A stretch of DNA of 64,000 nt from Methylotenera versatilis 7 (lineage in GTDB: Bacteria; Pseudomonadota; Gammaproteobacteria; Burkholderiales; Methylophilaceae): assembly GCF_000799165.1 (NCBI RefSeq), contig NZ_JUGF01000002.1:248001-312000 (forward strand), given 5' to 3'. The notes below the pieces were generated by a model. The model had not been told where the DNA came from. It did not search any database and saw nothing but the letters and a program-made list of their open reading frames with translations. Shown here piece after piece: positions 51,387-58,521 of the stretch; positions within the stretch are counted from its first letter, which is position 1; every line of letters begins with the position of its first letter. The position numbers and the translations under genes were made by a program.

Positions 51387-51833
51387 ATGGCTTTATTCAA
51401 TCCTACTCGCGATGAAGTACGCGAATTCTTTTTTGGCACTTGGGCAAAACTCAAAGCGCAACAGACATTAACGGATTTAGAAAAACTCGGCTTAAACGTG
51501 ATGCAGATGCATCCTGAATATCATGCCATTCTAAATGCGCCAGAACACTATAAACAGGTCGCGTATTATCCGGAAATGGGTGAAACCAATCCGTTCCTGC
51601 ACATGAGTCTGCACCTATCTATATTGGAACAAATCAGCATAAATCAGCCCATTGGCATTGCGCCGATTTATGAACAGTTAAAAATCAAACATCAAAATGC
51701 ACACGATGCCTTGCATGATATTCTGGATTGCCTAGCTGAAACCATCTGGCTGGCGCAACGTAACAATACCGGTTTAGATAGCGCACATTATTTAAAATTA
51801 TTACAGCAAAAAGCAGGGCTTAATCATGTATAA
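51387..51833 (+). CDS. DUF1841 family protein
   Basis: A 148-residue helical soluble protein with the family start FNPTRDEVREFFFGTWAK and the block NPFLHMSLHLSILEQI. The function is unknown. It begins one base after the FIST stop, ending the RnfB-like/nth/FIST/DUF1841 run. Confidence 0.92.
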   Translation: MALFNPTRDEVREFFFGTWAKLKAQQTLTDLEKLGLNVMQMHPEYHAILNAPEHYKQVAYYPEMGETNPFLHMSLHLSILEQISINQPIGIAPIYEQLKIKHQNAHDALHDILDCLAETIWLAQRNNTGLDSAHYLKLLQQKAGLNHV

Positions 51834-51899
51834 GCTTAGCCATGAATAACTCAATGCTTCAAGTTGCTTAATTTTTATTGTCATGATTGAATATTAAGC

Positions 51900-52454
51900 A
51901 TGGAACCAAGCAATATGCATGATTGGCTTAGCCAGCACGGGGATTTTTTATACCGTTTTGCGTTGGCCCGTTTGCGTGACCCGCACTTGGCGGAAGACGT
52001 GGTACAGGAGACGTTTTTAGCGGCCATCAAAAGTCCTTCTTTTTCTGGCGACTCATCGCCTCGCACTTGGTTAACCGGCATTTTAAAACATAAGATTATT
52101 GATGTAATGCGCAAAAACAGTCGCGAAATCGCTGCCAGCGATTTGACGTCTGACGCTGACGCCAATATGGACGAATTTTTTGATGAGACAGGGCATTGGA
52201 TTGAAGAGCCAATGGCTTGGAATATGCCTGAAGATGCTTTGGAGCAAAAACAGTTTTTGCGTATATTGCAAAGCTGCATGGATAAATTGCCTGCCAAACT
52301 AGCTACGCTATTGATGCTACGCGATGTGCATGAAACCGATAATGCAGAAATCTGTAAGGAACTGAACATCACCACGACCAATGCTTGGGTGATGTTATAC
52401 AGGGCCAGAATGAGTATTCGAAAGTGTTTGGAAATCAATTGGTTAAGTGCTTAA
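51900..52454 (+). CDS. ECF-type RNA polymerase sigma factor
   Basis: A 184-residue sigma-70 family protein. Region 2 (LYRFALARLRDPHLAEDVVQETFLAAIKS; PRTWLTGILKHKIIDVMRKNSRE) and region 4 (KLATLLMLRDVHETDNAEICKELNITTTNAWVMLYRARMSIRKCL) are complete, joined by an acidic linker. A zinc-finger anti-sigma gene follows after 10 bases and a bufferin-type operon after that, so this factor probably controls the operon. Confidence 0.92.
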   Translation: MEPSNMHDWLSQHGDFLYRFALARLRDPHLAEDVVQETFLAAIKSPSFSGDSSPRTWLTGILKHKIIDVMRKNSREIAASDLTSDADANMDEFFDETGHWIEEPMAWNMPEDALEQKQFLRILQSCMDKLPAKLATLLMLRDVHETDNAEICKELNITTTNAWVMLYRARMSIRKCLEINWLSA

Positions 52455-52464
52455 TTAGTTAGAT

Positions 52465-52716
52465 ATGTTGAATTGTAGAGAAACCACTCAACTTGTTTCA
52501 AAATCGCTAGATCGCCATCTAACCTGGCGTGAACGTTTTGCGGTAAATCTACACTTAATCATATGTAAATACTGTAAGCGTTTTAGTCAGCAACTAATAG
52601 CGATGCGCTCGGCATTCAATCGCATATCCAAATTGATTGAAAACGATCACAATATTCAATTACCATCGGCAACTAAAACCCGTATCACCAACGCAATTGA
52701 ATCTATAAAAGACTAA
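52465..52716 (+). CDS. zinc-finger anti-sigma factor (zf-HC2 type)
   Basis: An 83-residue protein with a His-x3-Cys-x2-Cys core (HLIICKYC), the hallmark of ZAS/zf-HC2 anti-sigma domains, and an N-terminal Cys (MLNCRETT). It has no membrane helix, so it is a soluble regulator that would bind the sigma factor encoded just before it. Release by metal or thiol stress is typical of the family and is inferred here. Confidence 0.88.
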   Translation: MLNCRETTQLVSKSLDRHLTWRERFAVNLHLIICKYCKRFSQQLIAMRSAFNRISKLIENDHNIQLPSATKTRITNAIESIKD

Positions 52717-52861
52717 ATTGCGTATATAACTTGGCAGACAGCAAATAAATAGGCGCAATAATTAAGCAAAATTTATTGATTAAAACCTCATAAGATTTGT
52801 TTTATTGGGATTTATTTGACTTAATTTAATTTATCAACTGAAACTTAAAAGGATACAAACC

Positions 52862-53188
52862 ATGAAAACCTCAAACCAAACAGTCGCTTTAGCATTATCC
52901 AGTGCATTCGCTTTATCCATCGGCACAGCAACAGTTAACGCGGCAGAAAATCCTTTTGCAATTAAATCGCTATCAAACGGGTATCAGGTAGCCGACCACC
53001 ATGAGAAAACCAAAGATGGCAAATGTGGCGAAGGTAAATGTAGTGCGGAAATGAAAAATGAAGCGGCGAAAGCCAAAGATGGTAAATGCGGTGAAGGCAA
53101 ATGCAGTGCGGAAATGAAAAAAGATGCTGCAAAAGCGCATGATGGCAAATGTGGCGAAGGTAAATGCGGTGCAGAAAAAGCGAAGTAA
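52862..53188 (+). CDS. bufferin-type RiPP precursor (BufA/HvfA-like)
   Basis: A 108-residue precursor. Residues 1 to about 27 are a Sec-type signal (ALALSSAFALSIGTATVNAA), and a spacer includes ENPFAIKSLSNGYQVADHHEK. Residues 51-108 contain three copies of a 21-residue unit with core KCGEGKC, giving six cysteines, with Lys/Glu/Ala linkers (last copy shortened). EGKC motifs are the sites modified by MNIO enzymes in bufferins and HvfA, where they bind copper. AAAGGA is placed well before ATG. The modifying-enzyme genes follow at once. Confidence 0.85.
   Translation: MKTSNQTVALALSSAFALSIGTATVNAAENPFAIKSLSNGYQVADHHEKTKDGKCGEGKCSAEMKNEAAKAKDGKCGEGKCSAEMKKDAAKAHDGKCGEGKCGAEKAK
53012..53185 (+). 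repeat. 63-bp tandem repeats inside the precursor gene
   Basis: Copies start at 53012, 53075 and 53138, the last cut to 48 bases. Units are nearly identical, with differences mostly at synonymous third positions, so the repeats are under coding constraint and copy number could vary by slippage. Confidence 0.85.
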
Positions 53189-53226
53189 TTGTTCATAGAA
53201 TTGAATAAAGCTATAGCGCAATCATT

Positions 53227-54177
53227 GTGTCATCTTTAGCGGAAATTAAAGGCGCGGGTTTGGGGTTAAAGCGCGAGCTGATTCCTCAAATCCAAAACCT
53301 GTACCAAGAGCCTTACAATGCAGAGTCTTCCAATCAAGACGCATCTATCGCAAATATTCATTTTGTCGAAATCGCGCCTGAAAACTGGATCAATGCCGGC
53401 GGCAAAGCTGAGGCAGATTTAGCCTGGTTTATAGAACGCTATCCCATTGTCTGCCACGGTTTGTGTTTATCGCTGGGTGGCCCAGACCCGCTGAATACAG
53501 ATTTCTTAAAACAGGTTAAACAGTTTTTATCGGCTAATAAAATCCCGCTATATACCGAACATCTAAGTTATTGCAGCGATTACTATCAAAACCAGCCGGG
53601 CTATTTGTATGACTTACTGCCCATTCCCTTTACGGAAGAGGCGGTTAAATATGTCGCACAACGCATTCGCCAAACGCAAGATATTTTAGGCCAGCGCATT
53701 GCCATAGAAAATGCCTCTTTTTATGCCGCCGCGCCGATTTCAACCATGGATGAAATCACTTTTTTAAATGCCGTGCTGCAGGAAGCGGACTGCTGGCTGC
53801 ACTTAGACATTAATAATATTTACGTGAATAGCGTGAATTTTGCTCAACAACAAGACCCAATAAAACTCGCGCAGGATTTTTTACACCGCATACCTGCCGA
53901 ACGCATTATTTACAGCCATATTGCTGGCCATTACCAGCAATCGCCAAACTTATTAATTGATACACACGGCAAAGATGTGATTGACCCCGTGTGGGATTTA
54001 TTAGACACCGCCTATCGATTATTCGGCATTTTCCCGACTCTTTTAGAGCGCGACAATAATGTTCCGCCATTGCCAATACTGATGCGCGAAGTGAATAAAA
54101 TAGCCGCATACCAGGCAAATCACCAAAACAAGCAACCTGTTAATTTCCAACAAAACTTAACGCGCGTTATATGTTAG
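53227..54177 (+). CDS. DUF692 / MNIO-family peptide-modifying enzyme (BufB-like)
   Basis: A 316-residue TIM-barrel enzyme of the DUF692/multinuclear non-heme iron oxidative (MNIO) family, related to MbnB. Candidate metal ligands are visible in order: HFVEIAPENW, VCHGLCLSLGG, LYTEHLSY, IAIENASF, LHLDINNIYVNS, YSHIAGH, DTHGKDV and LERDN. Such enzymes oxidise precursor cysteines to thiazole/oxazolone-type groups. It starts with GTG 39 bases after the precursor gene and overlaps the partner gene by 7 bases. Confidence 0.9.
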   Translation: MSSLAEIKGAGLGLKRELIPQIQNLYQEPYNAESSNQDASIANIHFVEIAPENWINAGGKAEADLAWFIERYPIVCHGLCLSLGGPDPLNTDFLKQVKQFLSANKIPLYTEHLSYCSDYYQNQPGYLYDLLPIPFTEEAVKYVAQRIRQTQDILGQRIAIENASFYAAAPISTMDEITFLNAVLQEADCWLHLDINNIYVNSVNFAQQQDPIKLAQDFLHRIPAERIIYSHIAGHYQQSPNLLIDTHGKDVIDPVWDLLDTAYRLFGIFPTLLERDNNVPPLPILMREVNKIAAYQANHQNKQPVNFQQNLTRVIC

Positions 54178-54905
54178 ATTTCCAGCGCTATCAACTGGCA
54201 TTTACTGCGCATATTCGCAATCCTGAATTGCACCCCAAACCTGCCAACGTAATTGAAAATCGCATGGCGGTTTATCGCGAATCGGTATTTAACAATATCT
54301 TTGAGTCCGTTTCTGTTTGCTTTCCTGTGTGTCAAAACGTACTGGGTAAGCGTAAGTGGCATCATTTAATACGTAATTTTGTCGCTAATTATTCTGCCAA
54401 TAGCCCACTTTTTAGAGAAATTCCACAGCAGTTTTTAGCATTTTTAGAAAGCATTACGGATTTACCACCTTACCTTATACCGCTTGCGCATTACGAATGG
54501 GTAGAGCTGGCGATTAGCAGCCAACAAACCCGTGCGCAATCAATACAGCAAACGTTGAGTACAGAATCAAATTGTTTAGACAATGTGATTACCCTTACAC
54601 CCGCCAGCACGTTATTGGCTTACGATTACCCAGTACACAAAATATCAAAGCGCTTTAAACCCACCATCATTGAAAAAACTTATCTACTCGTCTTCAGGAA
54701 TACCAGTTTTGAAGTTAAATTTATTGCGCTTAACTCTGTCACGTTTAATCTTTTATTGCACATCCAGTCACAGCCATCAACTGGCAGGCTTGCATTAGCA
54801 GCTCTCGCCAATGAGTCACAATATCCAGATTTAGAGTTATTCATGCGATTCGGTGCAGAAATTCTGGATGACTTGTGCAAACAACAAGCAATCACATTAA
54901 GTTAA
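54171..54905 (+). CDS. DUF2063 partner protein (BufC/MbnC-like)
   Basis: A 244-residue protein whose N-terminal half matches DUF2063: MLDFQRYQLAFTAHIRNP, then ENRMAVYRESVFNNIFESVSVCFPV. The C-terminal half is a mixed domain (YDYPVHKISKRF, LERGD-like tail absent). Partners of this type bind the precursor leader and the MNIO enzyme. The 7-base overlap with the enzyme gene implies tight coupling. No DoxX-like gene follows; the next gene is a TetR regulator of an efflux operon. Confidence 0.88.
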   Translation: MLDFQRYQLAFTAHIRNPELHPKPANVIENRMAVYRESVFNNIFESVSVCFPVCQNVLGKRKWHHLIRNFVANYSANSPLFREIPQQFLAFLESITDLPPYLIPLAHYEWVELAISSQQTRAQSIQQTLSTESNCLDNVITLTPASTLLAYDYPVHKISKRFKPTIIEKTYLLVFRNTSFEVKFIALNSVTFNLLLHIQSQPSTGRLALAALANESQYPDLELFMRFGAEILDDLCKQQAITLS

Positions 54906-54989
54906 AACGCTCGCAATACACTCCACCCAGTCAACCCAGATTCAGCCTGCAAATTAAATCTAGCGCTTGCAATTGAAATAGCTATCTGA

Positions 54990-55021
54990 AATAATTAAAT
55001 CAATCGTTTGATTTAATTATT
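54990..55021. promoter_or_regulatory. 32-bp palindrome, candidate operator of the TetR/RND operon
   Basis: Two perfect 14-bp arms (54990-55003 and 55008-55021) flank a 4-base TCGT centre; the core is TCAATCGTTTGA. It overlaps the TTG start codon of the regulator gene, as a self-repressing operator would. Confidence 0.7.
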
Positions 55022-55739
55022 GGCTGATGCAGAATATCGGCTTAAAAATGGAGTAGTTAAAATAAAAATTTGTGAATTACTATCGCCTAAGCGTGCGGAT
55101 GGTGAGGAATCCAGAAAGCGCATGTTGATGGCTGGGCTTAAGTTGTTCGCTGAGCATGGCTATGCGCGTACGTCTACCAGACAAATAGCCAAAGAAGCGC
55201 AAGTGAATATATCAGCGATTGCCTACTATTTTGGCGACAAAGCGGGCTTATATCGCGTTGTATTTACAGAGTCCTATGGCAAAATGGCGAATGATATTAC
55301 TTTATTTAGCGATGTTAATTTAACCCTAGAACAAGCATTAAGTGCACTATTTCAGGGTTTTATTGGTCCGCTTAAATTAGGCAATATAGCAAAACTACAT
55401 ATCCGTTTGCATATGCGTGAAATGGTTGAGCCAACCGGTATATGGGAAGAAAAAGTTGATAATGGCATTGCGCCGTATCATCAAGCTTTGCTTGTGTTAC
55501 TGCAAAAACATTTAGGCATCACCAAAGTGGATGATGATTTACACCGTTTAGCACTCTGTATTGTGGCGATGGGCGTGCATCTTTTTACGGGTCGCGATGT
55601 AATAGAACGTATGACACCCTCTCTCACGGCAACACACGAAGCACTGGATGTGCTGCATGAAAGACTCACTTTTTTTGCGGTGAACATGGTGCATGCTGAA
55701 GCTGACAGGCGCAAAAATTTGCAGGAAATCGTTAAATAA
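55020..55739 (+). CDS. TetR/CecR-family regulator of the efflux operon
   Basis: A 239-residue regulator. The HTH is TRQIAKEAQVNISAIAYYFGDKAGLY at about residues 55-85, and the C-terminal part matches the DUF1956/CecR ligand domain (LHIRLHMREMVEPTGIWEE, LHRLALCIVAMGVHLFTGRD). The start is TTG at 55020, since no ATG precedes the HTH and the frame closes upstream; it lies inside the palindrome. It is first gene of the RND operon, two bases before the channel gene. Confidence 0.88.
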   Translation: MADAEYRLKNGVVKIKICELLSPKRADGEESRKRMLMAGLKLFAEHGYARTSTRQIAKEAQVNISAIAYYFGDKAGLYRVVFTESYGKMANDITLFSDVNLTLEQALSALFQGFIGPLKLGNIAKLHIRLHMREMVEPTGIWEEKVDNGIAPYHQALLVLLQKHLGITKVDDDLHRLALCIVAMGVHLFTGRDVIERMTPSLTATHEALDVLHERLTFFAVNMVHAEADRRKNLQEIVK

Positions 55740-55741
55740 AG

Positions 55742-57310
55742 ATGAATAAAATGCCCAAGCCATTTCCCCACATTATTTTTGCCAGCCTTTTGACTATTAC
55801 TCTATCAGGCTGTGCTTCTTTAGATTTTTTAAAAAATAAGGCCTCGCCCAAAGACACAATTGCTGCGACAAAAATCGCGCCGGCATGGCAAACCAGTTTG
55901 CCGCATGGCGGAGAGTTATCACAGTTACAGAAATTTTGGACACAATATAACGATGCGCTGTTACTGGAATTGATAGAAAAAGCGCAGACAGAATCCGTTA
56001 ATATCGCCACCGCAAGAACCAAAATTGCAGAAGCAAGAGCCAATCGAGTCAGTGCATATTCATCGTTACTGCCTACTTTAGATACCTCATTTTCGTCATC
56101 AAAAGCTGTGCAGCAACCAGCCATCGGCATGAGTGGCGCAAGTGCCATACCCATTGGAAGTGGGCAAGCAAGCGGTTTTGGCGCTGGCGCACAAGGTGGT
56201 CAAGCGATTACAACAAGCCAAGTCAATGCACAGGCGGCATGGGAACTGGATTTATTTGGCGCCAATCGTGGATTACTAAAAGCAGCACAAGCCCGTGAAA
56301 ACGCTGCCCAAGCAGGCTGGCATGATGCGCGTGTGGCCGTAGCAGCGGAGCTTGCCACGTCTTACTTTAATCAGCGTTTTTGCCAATTACAATTAAGCAT
56401 TAACCAGAACGATGCAAAATCGCGTGCAGAATCTGCACGTATCACCGAAATATCTTTCAAAGCCGGCTTTAGCGCCAGTGCCGATTATCAGTTGGCGCTT
56501 GCCAGCGCAGCCGATGCCGCGCAGCAGGTAAAAACACAACAGGCACAATGTGATTTAGGCATTAAAGAATTGGTTGCTCTGACCGATTTAGATGAAACCA
56601 CATTAAGGCAAAAACTTGCCGATACGACTTTTACGACCAATGAAAATAATCAAACGCTTTTTACCATTGCAGAAGTTCCTGCCACGATTATTAGTCAACG
56701 CCCAGATATTCTCAACGCGGAAGCCGACTTAATGACAGCCGCTGCGGAGGTGAAAAATACACAGGTACAACGTTTGCCGAAAGTCTCTCTTAACGGCTCA
56801 ATCGGCTGGATGCGACTTTCAGGTCCAGGCTTTAAGGGCGAAGGCGATATCTGGTCGTTAGGGCCAATTTCCATTACTTTGCCAATTTTTGATGCTGGGA
56901 AACGGAAAGCAAATGTAAATACTGCAGAAGCAAAATATGCAGAATCTGCAGCTAACTATCGTAGCAAAGTACGCTATGCAGTAAAAGAAGTAGAAGATGC
57001 GCTAGTGAATTTACACGCCAGCACAGATCGGCAAATGGATGTGCAAACAGCATTAAGTGGCTATCAAGCATCATTACTGGCGACAGAGCAAAAAGTTAGT
57101 GCAGGCTTTGCCAACTTAATCGAGCTAGAAGAAAACCGCCGTTATGCTCTGCAAGCGCAAACCAATCAAGTTAACGTATTAAAAGACCGTAATAATGCCT
57201 GGATAGCCTTGTACCGCGCGGCTGGCGGTGGCTGGCAGAATACAGGGTCTAAAGCTCAAGACAAAAATAGCACCGAAATTAACACTAAAAATACTCAAGA
57301 AAACAGGTAA
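55742..57310 (+). CDS. RND outer membrane channel lipoprotein (NodT family)
   Basis: A 522-residue TolC-like outer membrane factor with a lipobox ending at Cys24 (LSGC). OEP repeats are seen in YNDALLLELIEKAQTESVNIATARTKI and VPATIISQRPDILNAEADLM. A Gly/Ala/Gln-rich insert near residues 125-160 is unusual but in frame. It forms the exit channel for the pump encoded by the next two genes. Confidence 0.92.
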   Translation: MNKMPKPFPHIIFASLLTITLSGCASLDFLKNKASPKDTIAATKIAPAWQTSLPHGGELSQLQKFWTQYNDALLLELIEKAQTESVNIATARTKIAEARANRVSAYSSLLPTLDTSFSSSKAVQQPAIGMSGASAIPIGSGQASGFGAGAQGGQAITTSQVNAQAAWELDLFGANRGLLKAAQARENAAQAGWHDARVAVAAELATSYFNQRFCQLQLSINQNDAKSRAESARITEISFKAGFSASADYQLALASAADAAQQVKTQQAQCDLGIKELVALTDLDETTLRQKLADTTFTTNENNQTLFTIAEVPATIISQRPDILNAEADLMTAAAEVKNTQVQRLPKVSLNGSIGWMRLSGPGFKGEGDIWSLGPISITLPIFDAGKRKANVNTAEAKYAESAANYRSKVRYAVKEVEDALVNLHASTDRQMDVQTALSGYQASLLATEQKVSAGFANLIELEENRRYALQAQTNQVNVLKDRNNAWIALYRAAGGGWQNTGSKAQDKNSTEINTKNTQENR

Positions 57311-57315
57311 GTATC

Positions 57316-58521
57316 ATGTTTAAAAAAAATCGTATCCTTTGGATTATCTTGGCAATTGCGATTGCCTTGGCTGTCTATTTTTTGGTAATCAAACAAAAAT
57401 CGCCCGATTCTGAAGATGCATCTGCCGAAACACTTAAAGCTCAAGTATCAAATACTAATGCGGCGCTTACGGTAAATACCGTCAAAATAAAACGCACCAT
57501 GCTGAACTTAACCATCCCAGCCAACGGCAATATCGCAGCATGGCAAGAAGCAGTCGTGGGGGCAGAAGTAAATGGCTTATTGCTGAATGAGGTGTTGGTG
57601 AATGTGGGTGATTCGGTTAAACGCGGGCAAATACTGGCACGTTTTGCATCGGACACTATTTCAGCCGATTTAGCTCAAGCCAGTGCAAACCTTGCAGAAG
57701 CAAAAGCCGCAGCAATCGAAGCCGCTGGCAACGCTAGTCGTGCTAAAAGCATACAAAATTCAGGCGCATTAAGTACGCAACAGATCGAGCAATACTTAAG
57801 TGCAGAAGCCAGCACCAAAGCACGGGTTGAAGCCGCTGAAGCCACACTTAATCTACAGAATATCAAGCTAAAACAAACCACAGTCAATGCACCAGATGAC
57901 GGCATTATCTCATCGCGGACCGCAACCGTTGGCTCTGTTGCGGCGGCGGGGCAAGAGCTATTTAAACTGGTGCGCAAAGGTCGTTTAGAGTGGCGCGCAG
58001 AACTGACATCAGCAGATATCAATAAAATACATATCGGCATGAAAACGGACTTAACACTTCCCGATGGGCACATTTTAACGGGAAAAGTACGCGCAATTGC
58101 GCCGAGTATTGATAGCCAAACACGTAATGCCTTGGTGTATGTGGATATCCCTGCAGATACAGCCAAAGCTGGCATGTATGCGCGAGGAGTATTTGTACTG
58201 GAAAATACAGAAGCTTATACCTTGCCTGCCGATGCGATTGTGCTGCGAGATGGCTTCGCCTACGCGATGCAGGTGATAGCCAAGCCAGTTGATAAAAATA
58301 GCCCTGCGCAAACTGACGGATTGAATCCAATCGCCCAAATCAAACAAATAAAGGTAAACACAGGAAGGCGCAGTGGTGACTTAGTTGAGCTATTAGATGT
58401 TGAAGACCAAACATTGAAAAATAACTTTGTTGCCAGTGGCGGTGCATTTTTAGCCGATGGCGATACGGTTAGAGTCGTGCCTAAAAATGAGCGTGTTTCA
58501 ACTGAAAGTGTTGCAAGATGA
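57316..58521 (+). CDS. RND periplasmic adaptor (membrane fusion protein)
   Basis: A 401-residue adaptor with one N-terminal membrane helix (RILWIILAIAIALAVYFLVI) and no lipobox. A barrel-sandwich region (VVGAEVNGLLLNEVLVNVGDSVKRGQIL), an Ala-rich coiled hairpin (residues 115-180) and a beta-barrel with VRAIAPSIDSQTRNALVYVDI follow. It links the inner membrane pump and the outer membrane channel. Its stop overlaps the pump start (ATGATGA). Confidence 0.93.
   Translation: MFKKNRILWIILAIAIALAVYFLVIKQKSPDSEDASAETLKAQVSNTNAALTVNTVKIKRTMLNLTIPANGNIAAWQEAVVGAEVNGLLLNEVLVNVGDSVKRGQILARFASDTISADLAQASANLAEAKAAAIEAAGNASRAKSIQNSGALSTQQIEQYLSAEASTKARVEAAEATLNLQNIKLKQTTVNAPDDGIISSRTATVGSVAAAGQELFKLVRKGRLEWRAELTSADINKIHIGMKTDLTLPDGHILTGKVRAIAPSIDSQTRNALVYVDIPADTAKAGMYARGVFVLENTEAYTLPADAIVLRDGFAYAMQVIAKPVDKNSPAQTDGLNPIAQIKQIKVNTGRRSGDLVELLDVEDQTLKNNFVASGGAFLADGDTVRVVPKNERVSTESVAR

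Noticed and set aside
53012-53185. Short tandem repeats as a CRISPR or non-coding satellite
   Set aside because: They are in frame inside a gene, have no spacers, and encode a conserved Cys module.
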